Shown here: in pieces, positions 19,475-28,560 of the stretch | Layout: each line of letters opens with the position of its first letter | How positions within the stretch are numbered: position 1 is the stretch's first letter | NCBI GenBank assembly: GCA_023703615.1 | Contig: CP097971.1 | Coordinates: forward strand, 522,315 to 586,314 | Length of the DNA stretch: 64,000 bases | Origin: SAR86 cluster bacterium | GTDB taxonomy: Bacteria; Pseudomonadota; Gammaproteobacteria; Magnimaribacterales; D2472 | Direction of reading: 5' to 3' | Notes under the pieces: generated by a model | Told to the model about the DNA's origin: nothing | What the model saw: the letters and a program-made list of their open reading frames with translations, nothing else | Database searches by the model: none | Translations under genes and position numbers: made by a program

Positions 19475-21799
19475 ATGTCTAGAATTTTATTAAAGCCGTT
19501 ATTCGAAAAAAAATCTGATCCATTAACGAACTTATTAAAAGATATTTTTAAGGAAAACAATTTTGCGCTTTCTTATTTGGGAGCACTTAGTTTGGGTATT
19601 GGTGTTTCATCAAATATTCAAGCCCAAGACAACATTGAAGAAGTTATCGTTACAGCTGCTAAGAAAGAACAGAATCTTCAAGATGTGGCTATGAGCGTTC
19701 AAGCAATATCTGCAGCAGATCTTGATGCAAAAAATGTTAAAGATTTAAGCGATATAGCATTTTTATCACCAGCAGTAACATTAGATGCAGGTGGTCCAGG
19801 AAACTCTACTTTTTATATAAGAGGTGTCTCTGATGGCGGTTTTGGAAATCCTTCAGGTGCAGCAACAACAACTGCTTTATATCTCGATGAACAGCCGTTA
19901 ACCACAATAGGTCAGACCCCAGATCTTCATGTTTATGATATTGAGAGAGTTGAAGTTCTTGCTGGTCCTCAAGGTACACTTTATGGGTCAAGTTCCACAT
20001 CAGGTAATATAAAAATTATTACAAAAAAACCAGATGTTAGCTCTGTAGACTATGGATTTGATATAGATTATGGAACAGTTAACAGTGGTGATATGGATAA
20101 ATCTTTAGAAGCATTTGTAAACCTTCCGTTAGGTGATGACTCAGCAATGAGAGTAAGTGCGTATAATTTAACAGATGGTGGATTCATTGATAACGTTCCT
20201 TCAACTATGACATTTACTAATTCAGGGGTGACTATAGATAATAACGATGTCGCTGAAGAAGACTACAATACATACGATAAGAAAGGACTAAGAACAAGAT
20301 TTTCTACATCAATTGGATCAACTGATCTTGATTTCTCTTTTCTAACACAAGAATCAAAATATGGCGGTTCACCAGAAACTGATGAGGCGGATGGACCAAG
20401 ATCTAATTCAAGATTTATAGAAGAATATTTTAATGATGATTTTGAACAAATGTCTTTAACTATTGCAGGAAACATAAGTGATGATATCGAATACATTTTT
20501 ACATCTTCATTTTTTGAAAGAGATGTTGAGTATATGTATGACTACTCGGAATATGTTGAATATTATAATTATGATGGACCAACTTATACTTGTGACTATT
20601 ATGACTATTACTATTACTATAATATTTCAGGTTGCCAAGATCCTAGAATGTCATATATGCAAAATGATAAATACGAGAGAACCTCTAATGAATTTAGAAT
20701 TCAATCAAATTCTGATTCCGGTTTTCAGTGGGTTCTTGGAGCATTTTCAGAAGATAACAGAAGAGATTATGAAATGGATTACCAATGGCCGGGTTCAAAT
20801 CCAGGCAATCTATCGTTTGGTGTACCAAATGGTAATTGGTGGAATCTTGATAATACAAGAGAAGAGGAAACTTCAGCTGTATTTGGTGAAGCCTCTTATG
20901 ACATAAATGATAAAACAAATATAACTGTTGGATTTAGAAATTATGATCAAGACACCGTTGTTGATGCAAAAGATGGATACTATGGTGTATTTGACGGTAC
21001 CAACAAAGTATATAGAAATAGTGATTCAGGAACTATCCCAAAAGTTAGTGTTTCTTACGATGTTGATGACGATATTATGATATATGGAGTTTACTCTGAA
21101 GGATTTAGAGCCAGCGGTATAAATAGAGTAAGACCAGCGCAAACAGCATTCATTCCTGAGCTCTTTGATGCTGATTATCTTGAAAGCCTTGAGTTTGGTT
21201 TTAAATCAACTTTAGCTGATGGGAAACTTATTTTAAATGGTGCTGCATATTTTATGGATTGGAATGACTATCAATCCACTCAATATAATCTTGCTTATTC
21301 AACTGTTTCATTTGTAGATAATGTAGGAAATGCAGAAATAAATGGTATTGAAATTGACGCTACATATAAGGTAGATGATACTTTAACCTTGAATGCATTT
21401 GTAATATCAAATGATCCAACATTATCTGAGGATTATTTTGATGTGTCTGGAGTTCTCCAGGCAAGTTCAGGAAATAGATTAGCATATGTACCTGAAACAT
21501 CTTACGTTTTAAGTTTAGATAAAGTATTTGAAATTATGGGAAGACCTAGTTATTTCAACTTGGATTATTCATATACTGGAGATAGATATGATTCTCAAGC
21601 TAATACTGTTACTTTACCAGAATATTCCATTGGTAATATGAGACTGGGTGTTGAGAACGAAAACTCTTCAATGGAACTCTACATCACAAACTTTACAGAT
21701 GAAGTTGCGTATTTAACTAGGTATCCTGACTTTAATAACATTAGAAGAACACCTAATAGACCCAGAGTAATTGGATTTAGAATAAGATATAGATATTAG
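19475..21799 (+). CDS. TonB-dependent receptor with tyrosine-rich extracellular loop
   Basis: This 774-residue outer-membrane receptor has a long N-terminal extension before its signal core (hydrophobic FALSYLGALSLGIGVS, cleavage after IQAQ), then a TonB box (EEVIVTAAKK) and a plug ending LAGPQGTLYGSSSTSGNIKIITKKP. The barrel ends in GFRIRYRY. Residues 353-388 form a loop in which 15 of the first 30 residues are tyrosine, mixed with Asp/Glu and closed by cysteines 373 and 387. The receptor at 30293 has a cysteine pair in the same region. The ligand is unknown. The start has AAGGGGGATA upstream. Confidence 0.92.
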   Translation: MSRILLKPLFEKKSDPLTNLLKDIFKENNFALSYLGALSLGIGVSSNIQAQDNIEEVIVTAAKKEQNLQDVAMSVQAISAADLDAKNVKDLSDIAFLSPAVTLDAGGPGNSTFYIRGVSDGGFGNPSGAATTTALYLDEQPLTTIGQTPDLHVYDIERVEVLAGPQGTLYGSSSTSGNIKIITKKPDVSSVDYGFDIDYGTVNSGDMDKSLEAFVNLPLGDDSAMRVSAYNLTDGGFIDNVPSTMTFTNSGVTIDNNDVAEEDYNTYDKKGLRTRFSTSIGSTDLDFSFLTQESKYGGSPETDEADGPRSNSRFIEEYFNDDFEQMSLTIAGNISDDIEYIFTSSFFERDVEYMYDYSEYVEYYNYDGPTYTCDYYDYYYYYNISGCQDPRMSYMQNDKYERTSNEFRIQSNSDSGFQWVLGAFSEDNRRDYEMDYQWPGSNPGNLSFGVPNGNWWNLDNTREEETSAVFGEASYDINDKTNITVGFRNYDQDTVVDAKDGYYGVFDGTNKVYRNSDSGTIPKVSVSYDVDDDIMIYGVYSEGFRASGINRVRPAQTAFIPELFDADYLESLEFGFKSTLADGKLILNGAAYFMDWNDYQSTQYNLAYSTVSFVDNVGNAEINGIEIDATYKVDDTLTLNAFVISNDPTLSEDYFDVSGVLQASSGNRLAYVPETSYVLSLDKVFEIMGRPSYFNLDYSYTGDRYDSQANTVTLPEYSIGNMRLGVENENSSMELYITNFTDEVAYLTRYPDFNNIRRTPNRPRVIGFRIRYRY

Positions 21800-22674
21800 T
21801 ATTCGTTTAGCAAAGAATTAAGAACTCTTTCTAATTGATCTGGATCTTCAAAGTATGGAAAGTGTCCAGTTCCTTCTAATGTAAATATATCTTTATCATG
21901 ATCAACGTTAGCAAAAATAGCATTGTCAGGGTTAAATCTGGCTAGTTTATCTTTATCACAAAAAATAAATTTTATATTTTTTAATTTTGCTATACCTGTA
22001 TCAGAAAGTCTAAATTTATTGCATGACTTGAGATCAATAGAACTAATCTCCTTTTCTGTTTGATTAAAAAGTCTCTTTAATGGATATAGTTTTATTTCTC
22101 TTTCTGGATCACCTTCAACAACTTTAGTCCCATAAGGTGATTTTATTTCTCCCTTCGATCGGCCATAAAAACCTGAACCTTTAACACCAAAACCAGTTGT
22201 TTTAATTTCCACATCTGGCAATTTATAAACTCCATATTTCATTAAGAATTCTACTGCTTGGTCTAAATTTCCTTTAGCAAAATCAAGTAACATGTCACCA
22301 ACTAAAAAAGGATACGCAATATTCATACAAAAAGTCATTTTATTTTTGTACTGTGTAGATAGATCGAGAGCAACTAATCCACCCCAACTATGTCCTGTGA
22401 ATATTACCTCAGGCAATTTAAGATTATCGAGAACTTCAATGCATAATTTAGTATGACTTTCTACATCATAAAAAAGAGGACCAGTAGTATACCCATGACC
22501 TGGAAGATCAATAGCTAGAATATTAAATTTATCTTCTAAACCACCAAACTTAAACATTGATAAAATTCTATGATCCATCCCAGCTCCTGGTATAAAAAGA
22601 ATACTAGTTTTAGATGCATCTATATCTTTTTTACAATAAATATGAACTTTATGATTTTTTAATTGAATAAACAT
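21796..22674 (-). CDS. Alpha/beta hydrolase
   Basis: This 292-residue protein is an alpha/beta hydrolase with FIPGAGMDHRIL as oxyanion region, IDLPGHG, nucleophile S96 in TGHSWGG and catalytic histidine in EGTGHFPYFEDPDQLE. It lacks a signal peptide. The substrate is unknown. It overlaps the upstream BCCT transporter gene by 26 bases and the convergent TonB receptor by four. The pairing with BCCT suggests it may act on an imported ester (inference). Confidence 0.85.
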   Translation of the reverse strand: MFIQLKNHKVHIYCKKDIDASKTSILFIPGAGMDHRILSMFKFGGLEDKFNILAIDLPGHGYTTGPLFYDVESHTKLCIEVLDNLKLPEVIFTGHSWGGLVALDLSTQYKNKMTFCMNIAYPFLVGDMLLDFAKGNLDQAVEFLMKYGVYKLPDVEIKTTGFGVKGSGFYGRSKGEIKSPYGTKVVEGDPEREIKLYPLKRLFNQTEKEISSIDLKSCNKFRLSDTGIAKLKNIKFIFCDKDKLARFNPDNAIFANVDHDKDIFTLEGTGHFPYFEDPDQLERVLNSLLNEY

Positions 22675-24124
22675 TTTTAATTATTGAGTATATTAAAAGC
22701 ATATTAATAAAAAGCAATGGAACTGATGCAATTACCATTATCCATTTAAAAGCATCAACTCCTCCCATGAACATTAAAAGGGTGGGTTGAACTACCAATA
22801 TAATTGCATAGACAACTCTTAAGCTTTTTGAGCTAGCTTGTTCAGAGCTTTTCATAGAAGCTCCTGCAAGAACATATGAAGTTGAATCATAAGTAGTGCA
22901 TAGAAATATAATGCAAATAATTAGAAATGCTATAAGAATATATTTTCCAAACGATAGTGTGCCAATAGTTCTAACTATTATCTCTTCTCTAGTTTGTAGA
23001 GAGTTTGATATTAAATCTGGTGCATTATAAGTATTACTTTCAAATAAGCTTATTGATAGGTTAGATAATATTGCCATGCTAAATATACATCCAAAACCAC
23101 CAATTAATATGGTTCCTAGTATCATTTGCCTTAAAGATTTATTGTTAGAAATATTTATAATGAATGCTCCTACCATCGGAGCAAGAGCTAGCCACCAAGC
23201 CCAGTAGAAAACACTCCAATCTCTGCTGATTTCAGTTCCAGTTGCTGTGCTTAATTCAGGATATTTTTTCATCATAAAAATAAAGCTTTCAAAAGAATTA
23301 GATAATATATAGCTTGTTGGACCGAGTATAAAAACAAGAAATAAAAAAATAATCACTAAAATTACATTGAAATTACTAAGTTTTTTAATGCCATTTTGAA
23401 TACCTGCATAAGCACTTGATCCAAAAATAGATAAACATAAAAAAATAGTAAAAAAGTCTAGATAAATACTTTTATCAACAGAAAAAACTTTAGATATTAG
23501 TGTTGATATGAGCGGAAAAGATAATCCAAGTCCTACTCCTGCTCCACAGATAATTGCACCTATAAAAACTATATCTAATACAAGCTCATTGAATTTATTT
23601 TTTACATTAAAAATACCAGAAAATGTAAGTTTAGATTTTGGACGAATACTTAAAGAAAGAGCAAACGCTACAGCTGGTAAACAATATATTGCCCATGCAG
23701 TAAACGACCAGTGAAATAATGGGTAGACTCTCGAATACGTAATCCTCTCTTCATAATCATAATCATCAAGAACATTATAATAATCAATCCATTCTACAGT
23801 AGACCAATATAGTAATGCTGCACCTATGCCTGCTGCAAATAACATTCCACCCCATGAGAAAAACGAGTGACTTGATTTATTATGAATATTTATTTTTATT
23901 GAACCGTATTTTGAAAGGGCAAGACCGATTAAAAATAATAATAATATTAAGCTTCCATAAACGTAGTAATTTTCAAATATTGTAGATAAATAAATATATG
24001 CTTCGTTCAAGGCTATCGTTGTTTCTATAGGATTGTAAAGAACAAAAAATGTAAGAATTAAAGAGAGCAAAATTGTTATACTTATAGTAGTTTTGTTCCA
24101 CTCAGGGTTTAATTTTGAAAACAT
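22649..24124 (-). CDS. BCCT-family transporter (betaine/carnitine/choline/DMSP type)
   Basis: This 491-residue, 12-helix inner-membrane protein carries the BCCT signatures GMLFAAGIGAALLYWSTVEW and DWSVFYWAWWLALAPMVGAFI, the latter holding the aromatic box that binds trimethylammonium or sulfonium groups. Likely substrates are glycine betaine, choline, carnitine or DMSP; specificity cannot be fixed. Its ATG abuts the ATG of the divergent TPR-sulfotransferase gene with no intergenic base. A second BCCT lies at 28561. Confidence 0.9.
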   Translation of the reverse strand: MFSKLNPEWNKTTISITILLSLILTFFVLYNPIETTIALNEAYIYLSTIFENYYVYGSLILLLFLIGLALSKYGSIKINIHNKSSHSFFSWGGMLFAAGIGAALLYWSTVEWIDYYNVLDDYDYEERITYSRVYPLFHWSFTAWAIYCLPAVAFALSLSIRPKSKLTFSGIFNVKNKFNELVLDIVFIGAIICGAGVGLGLSFPLISTLISKVFSVDKSIYLDFFTIFLCLSIFGSSAYAGIQNGIKKLSNFNVILVIIFLFLVFILGPTSYILSNSFESFIFMMKKYPELSTATGTEISRDWSVFYWAWWLALAPMVGAFIINISNNKSLRQMILGTILIGGFGCIFSMAILSNLSISLFESNTYNAPDLISNSLQTREEIIVRTIGTLSFGKYILIAFLIICIIFLCTTYDSTSYVLAGASMKSSEQASSKSLRVVYAIILVVQPTLLMFMGGVDAFKWIMVIASVPLLFINMLLIYSIIKNVYSIKKS

Positions 24125-26089
24125 ATGACTTTAGAGAATAATATAAAAGCTGCTTTTAAAAATGCTGTTGATTATTTTAATAATAATAATCTAAATGAAT
24201 CTATTGAACAACTTGATGAAATCTTAAAAGTATTTCCAAGCGACGTTAAATCATTGTCATTGCTTGCTGATATCTATGTAAAAAAAAATGATTCACATAA
24301 AGCATTGAATTTTATTAATCAAGCTTTATTTTCTAGTAGCAATAAACAAATTTTATTAGAAAAGAAATATAAAATTTTAAAATTTATCGGTGACGAAATT
24401 AACTCTTTTTCAATTTTAGAAGAGTTACATGAAAAATATCCATCAATTAATACTGCTAGAGAAATCTCGAATATACATTTATCAAAGGATAACGTTGATG
24501 AGGCTGATAATGTAATTCAAACTTTTTTTGAAACAAATGCTAATTATTCTGAATTATATAAAGGTATAAGACATGCAAAGGCTGGCCGATTGAAGCTAGC
24601 GGAAGATGTCTATAAAAAAATACTTAAAGATGATAAAAATAATATTGATGCGCTTAGGTTATTAGGTTTAATTGCATTTAGAGCTAAAAACTATGATCTA
24701 GCAGAAAAATTATTCACAAGAGCTATTTCTATTAATCCATATTTTTCTTTAGCTTGGGATAATTTAGGAAAGGTATTTAGAGTTCAAAATAAGCTGTCGA
24801 AATCTAAAATTGCTTTTAAGAATTTATTAAAAATTGATCCAAATAATTATGAAGCATTAGTTTCTCTTGGTACTTTATATGTAAAACTTGCTGAATACGA
24901 AAAGGGCATAGATTGCTATAAAGACTCTTTAAAAATAAATCCTTCAAACGCTCGTGTTTTTCTGAGCATGGGACATGCGCTTAAGACTTTAGGGAAACGT
25001 AAAGAATGCGAATCTTCTTATCATAACGCAATAAAATTTTATCCTAATTCAGGTGAAGCATATTGGAGTCTTGCCAATTTAAAAACTTACAAGTTTTCTG
25101 ATGAAGAAATTGAATCCATGGAAACAAGTCTTACTCATGAAATACATCCTGATGAGAAAATTCAAATGCACTTCGGCCTTGGTAAAGCTTATGAATTTAA
25201 TAAAAATTTTAAAAAATCTTTTTTTCATTATAAAGAGGGTAATTGGTTAAAAAGGAAATCAATTGAATACAATTCAGAGGATAATAAAAATAATACTGAT
25301 TTGCTGATTAATTTTTTTTCAGAACACGCAGCAAGCATTAACTTAAAAAGTGGTTTTCAATCAAATGATCCAATATTCATTCTTGGTCTGCCAAGGGCAG
25401 GATCAACATTGCTAGAACAAATTCTTGCATCTCATTCTCAAATTGAAGGAACACAAGAACTTCCAAATATTATGGGTATTGGAAGGCAAATCAAACTAAT
25501 TAATGATTCAGAAAATTACTTGAATAATTTATTTAAGTTATCAAATGACGATATATATAAATATGGAAAAATGTTCATTGATGATACACGATGGGCTAGG
25601 ACCAACAAACGCTTCTTCATTGATAAGATGCCTAATAATTTTGCGCATATTGGGTTAATAAAAATGATATTACCAAATGCAAAAATAATTGATGCCAGAA
25701 GAAAACCTATGGATGCGTGTTTAAGTTGTTTCAAACAGTATTTTGCAAAGGGCCAATTATTTACTTATGACTTAGATGATATAGCTCGTTACTATAAAGA
25801 TTACAAAAAATTAATGGATTATTGGAATAAATTATTTCCAAACAGCATTCATACTGTAATGTATGAAGATGTTATTCTAGACTCAAGCAATGAAATCAAA
25901 AAAATATTTAATTTTTTAGAACTAGAGTTTGAGGATGAATGCCTGAACTTTTATAAATCTTCTAGACCAGTCAAAACTGCAAGCTCTGAGCAAGTTAGAC
26001 AACCTATTTATAAGAATGCATTAGACTACTGGAAAAATTTTGATGATGACTTAAGCGATCTTAAAAGGCATTTTAATAATGATAACTAA
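24125..26089 (+). CDS. TPR-repeat sulfotransferase
   Basis: This 654-residue protein has about ten tetratricopeptide repeats (residues 1-390) followed by a sulfotransferase domain (about 417-654). The PAPS 5'-phosphosulfate loop is ILGLPRAGSTLLEQILASHS near residue 421, followed by a conserved EGTQELPNI, and the 3'-phosphate site is NAKIIDARRKPMDACLSC. No signal peptide is visible, so it acts in the cytosol. The loop resembles protein-tyrosine sulfotransferases as well as small-molecule ones; the acceptor is unknown. A paralogue lies at 32776. Its ATG directly abuts the ATG of the BCCT gene. Confidence 0.88.
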   Translation: MTLENNIKAAFKNAVDYFNNNNLNESIEQLDEILKVFPSDVKSLSLLADIYVKKNDSHKALNFINQALFSSSNKQILLEKKYKILKFIGDEINSFSILEELHEKYPSINTAREISNIHLSKDNVDEADNVIQTFFETNANYSELYKGIRHAKAGRLKLAEDVYKKILKDDKNNIDALRLLGLIAFRAKNYDLAEKLFTRAISINPYFSLAWDNLGKVFRVQNKLSKSKIAFKNLLKIDPNNYEALVSLGTLYVKLAEYEKGIDCYKDSLKINPSNARVFLSMGHALKTLGKRKECESSYHNAIKFYPNSGEAYWSLANLKTYKFSDEEIESMETSLTHEIHPDEKIQMHFGLGKAYEFNKNFKKSFFHYKEGNWLKRKSIEYNSEDNKNNTDLLINFFSEHAASINLKSGFQSNDPIFILGLPRAGSTLLEQILASHSQIEGTQELPNIMGIGRQIKLINDSENYLNNLFKLSNDDIYKYGKMFIDDTRWARTNKRFFIDKMPNNFAHIGLIKMILPNAKIIDARRKPMDACLSCFKQYFAKGQLFTYDLDDIARYYKDYKKLMDYWNKLFPNSIHTVMYEDVILDSSNEIKKIFNFLELEFEDECLNFYKSSRPVKTASSEQVRQPIYKNALDYWKNFDDDLSDLKRHFNNDN

Positions 26090-26753
26090 AACATTTGAAT
26101 ATCCAGTATTAAAAAGAGTTGAAATAGACTCGGCGAGATATTATCTTGATTCATTAGGTAATCCTGTACCAAGTGTTACAACAGTGCTATCAAAAACCTC
26201 AAATAAATCTGATGGCATTGATCAATGGAAGGTTAGGGTTGGCAATGAAGAGGCTGAAAGGATTATTAAGTTAAGTACTGATATAGGATCGGCTGTTCAT
26301 GAAGCAATAGAAAATTATTTAAATAATACACTTTGGGATAAATTTGAAGATAGTTTAGATCAAAAAATAGCGAAAAAAATTTCTCAAAAGTTTATAAAAG
26401 ACGGTTTAAATGATATATCAGAAATTTGGGGTCTTGAGGTCGGATTAATTTTAGACAACCTTTATGCAGGAACAGCAGACTGTGTTGGAATTTATAAAAA
26501 TAAAGAAAGTATTATTGATTTTAAGACAGCAAAAAAAATTAAAAAAAGAGAGTGGATAGAAGATTACTTTCTTCAGTGTTGTGCCTATGCAAATGCACAT
26601 AATGTTATGTTTAATACTAAGATAGAACAGCTAGTGATATTAATGGTTGATAGAGATTTAATTTTTAAGGAGTTTCTAGTCAAGCCCATTGAATTTAAAA
26701 CTCTTACTGGCAAATGGAAGTCAAGACTTATTAAATTCAATAAAGAAAAATAA
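26079..26753 (+). CDS. PD-(D/E)XK superfamily exonuclease (Cas4/MGME1-like)
   Basis: This 224-residue protein has the RecB-nuclease pattern: H74 in GSAVHEAIENYL, E120, D134 in AGTADCVGIY, D147 and K149 in SIIDFKTAKK, and Q166/Y170 in LQCCAYA. Those are the metal and scissile-phosphate residues of PD-(D/E)XK nucleases; the layout is like MGME1 or Cas4, but the four-cysteine iron-sulfur site of Cas4 is missing. It would process single-stranded DNA ends. It overlaps the sulfotransferase gene by 11 bases. No CRISPR array or phage genes were seen nearby. Confidence 0.75.
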   Translation: MITKTFEYPVLKRVEIDSARYYLDSLGNPVPSVTTVLSKTSNKSDGIDQWKVRVGNEEAERIIKLSTDIGSAVHEAIENYLNNTLWDKFEDSLDQKIAKKISQKFIKDGLNDISEIWGLEVGLILDNLYAGTADCVGIYKNKESIIDFKTAKKIKKREWIEDYFLQCCAYANAHNVMFNTKIEQLVILMVDRDLIFKEFLVKPIEFKTLTGKWKSRLIKFNKEK

Positions 26754-26755
26754 AT

Positions 26756-27460
26756 ATGAAAATGAAACAAATAATAGCTATTGGAGGGGGAGGTTTTGGT
26801 CGCTCAATTGTAGAGCTTAAAATTGAAAAGTATATTTTTGAGCAAGCATCTATGGCTAAACCTAATATATGTTTCATACCAACAGCTACAGGCGATGACC
26901 AAAATTACATTGAAAATTTTTATAAAGCATTTGATTCCTTAGGGGCAGAAACCTCTCATATTAATTTTTTTAAAAGAACTATAGATTTAGAAAAACACAT
27001 AGCTGGTCAAGATATTATTTTTGTTGGTGGCGGTAACACAAAAAGCATGCTCTCTGTTTGGAAAGAATGGAATTTGGATAAAATTTTACTAGATGCATAC
27101 AAAGAAGGAACAATTATGAGTGGAGTAAGTGCAGGTGCTATTTGTTGGTTTGATAAAGGAATCACTGATTCATGGGCACACGGACAATCTATTATCGAAT
27201 GCTTGGGTTTTGTTGATGGTATTTGTTGCCCTCATTATGATGAGGAACCAGAAAGAATACCTTTTGTGAAAAAATCATTAAGTTCTCATGAAATTGAATC
27301 ATGTATTGCCTTGGAAGGATATTCAGCTCTTCATATAATAGATGATATTCCAACAAAAATAATAAGTTTTAAAAATAATAAAAAATGTTTTGACGTCAGA
27401 CTGCACGAGGATAACATTTGCACAACTACAATAAATGATGCAGAGTTAGTAGTATTATGA
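26756..27460 (+). CDS. Peptidase E / S51-family dipeptidase
   Basis: This 234-residue cytosolic protein belongs to peptidase family S51. The N-terminal IIAIGGGGFG, FVGGGNTKSML and the nucleophile S125 in SGVSAGAICWF are characteristic. Classic PepE cleaves Asp-X dipeptides; this one resembles the YgaJ-type group of longer members. Start may be the first ATG or the one two codons later. It follows the nuclease by two bases and overlaps the next gene by four (ATGA). Confidence 0.85.
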   Translation: MKMKQIIAIGGGGFGRSIVELKIEKYIFEQASMAKPNICFIPTATGDDQNYIENFYKAFDSLGAETSHINFFKRTIDLEKHIAGQDIIFVGGGNTKSMLSVWKEWNLDKILLDAYKEGTIMSGVSAGAICWFDKGITDSWAHGQSIIECLGFVDGICCPHYDEEPERIPFVKKSLSSHEIESCIALEGYSALHIIDDIPTKIISFKNNKKCFDVRLHEDNICTTTINDAELVVL

Positions 27461-27834
27461 ACCCTGGAAGCATTTTATCTTTATTATTATCATTTGTATT
27501 ATTAATAATTGGTTTAAATTGGTTTTTTAATCCATTGTCTGCTGCAAATTCTCTAAATATGAATTTGTTTGATGGATATGGTTTAAATACACAAATACGT
27601 GATTTCACTTCACTTTTTTTAGCTACATCTATCTTGTGTTTTATTTCGTTTATTACAAGACAGTATCAGTGGATATTTGCATCTGGAATTATTTTTCTAA
27701 CAATAACCACTTTACATATTATCGTTAGTTTATTTTATGAAGCCCCAATAAGTGTGACGTCACTCATTGCAGAAATAATATTTTTTGTTATTGCATTTGT
27801 AGCATCTTATTACTTTAAATTTAAAGATACTTAA
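27457..27834 (+). CDS. Four-helix membrane protein, unknown function
   Basis: This 125-residue protein is almost wholly hydrophobic, with four predicted helices. Helix 1 (SILSLLLSFVLLIIGLNWFF) is followed by the short polar NPLSAANSLNMNLFDGYGLNTQIRDF stretch, then three more helices. This layout resembles DUF4345-type proteins, but I am not certain. It overlaps peptidase E by ATGA and the convergent nitroreductase by 14 bases. Confidence 0.65.
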   Translation: MNPGSILSLLLSFVLLIIGLNWFFNPLSAANSLNMNLFDGYGLNTQIRDFTSLFLATSILCFISFITRQYQWIFASGIIFLTITTLHIIVSLFYEAPISVTSLIAEIIFFVIAFVASYYFKFKDT

Positions 27835-28366
27835 CAAATTCACGCGAATTTATTTTTGGTATATTTTTTTGTTTACCTTTATTTTTACCAACATATATAA
27901 AGCCTATAATGGTTTGATTAGGCTCAAGACCTAACTTCTTATCTACAAATTTATTAAATGCAACCTTTCCTGTTCTCCATATTGAAGAATATTTCAATGC
28001 ATTAAGAGCTAAAAGAATATTTTGAACAGATGCGGCTGTTGATAGCATTTGTTCAATTTTCGGAACTTTTGGATGTTCTTTATAAGTATTTACAGCTGCA
28101 ATAATCATGGGAGCTCTGTATGGAGCATTCTTATATTTATCAATATTTTTTTGATCTACGTTTTTAGAAGCAAACTCCTCAAAAATTTTTGAAAGCTTTT
28201 CTATACCTTTATCTTTGATTTCAATAAATGATGTTGGTCTTAGCCATGCATGATCAGGTGCTCTAAGAGCTGCCTTATAAATATTATTCATTTCAACCTT
28301 AGTTGGATATGGCTCTTGAAGCAATCTAGCAGAGTTTCTTTTTAATATGTTATCTAGTTTTTTCAT
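27821..28366 (-). CDS. Nitroreductase (YdjA-like flavoprotein)
   Basis: This 181-residue protein fits the small single-domain nitroreductase group that includes YdjA. RNSARLLQEPYPTKVEM and AALRAPDHAWLRPTSF match the FMN-binding N-terminal signature (R-S-x-R ... APD-x-x-x-xP). SVQNILLALNALKYSSIWRTG and IIGFIYVGK are the later FMN site and dimer strand. It would reduce nitro- or quinone-type compounds with NAD(P)H. It overlaps the convergent membrane protein by 14 bases. Confidence 0.88.
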   Translation of the reverse strand: MKKLDNILKRNSARLLQEPYPTKVEMNNIYKAALRAPDHAWLRPTSFIEIKDKGIEKLSKIFEEFASKNVDQKNIDKYKNAPYRAPMIIAAVNTYKEHPKVPKIEQMLSTAASVQNILLALNALKYSSIWRTGKVAFNKFVDKKLGLEPNQTIIGFIYVGKNKGKQKNIPKINSREFVKYL

Positions 28367-28408
28367 TTTTATATTAATATACTGTTATTAATAATATAAG
28401 GACTTATT

Positions 28409-28558
28409 ATGCTGATTCAAATAGGATTCATTTTAATATTTGTTGTATTCGCAATTTTAATAGCTAAAAGAATTAATTCCAAAAAAAATATTGATTACAT
28501 ATATGAAGATGAAATGGATAAAGATGAACTAGATAAAATTGATGAAGAAATCAATTAA
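28409..28558 (+). CDS. Small membrane protein with acidic tail (49 aa), unknown function
   Basis: This short gene has AAGGA eight bases before its ATG and fills the gap between two minus-strand genes. The 49-residue product is one hydrophobic helix (IQIGFILIFVVFAILIA), a basic stop-transfer stretch (KRINSKK) and a strongly acidic tail (DEMDKDELDKIDEEIN). This suggests N-out, C-in orientation. I do not recognise a family. It ends two bases before the stop of the convergent BCCT gene. Confidence 0.55.
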   Translation: MLIQIGFILIFVVFAILIAKRINSKKNIDYIYEDEMDKDELDKIDEEIN

Positions 28559-28560
28559 GT

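Noticed and set aside
20478-20906. 142-codon plus-strand ORF in the tyrosine-rich part of the TonB receptor
   Set aside because: It is a frame shadow created by the repeated TAT/GAT codons. The receptor frame has the plug and barrel motifs throughout.
26079-26753. Cas4 of a CRISPR system
   Set aside because: No iron-sulfur cysteine set, no cas1/cas2 and no repeat array in the window.
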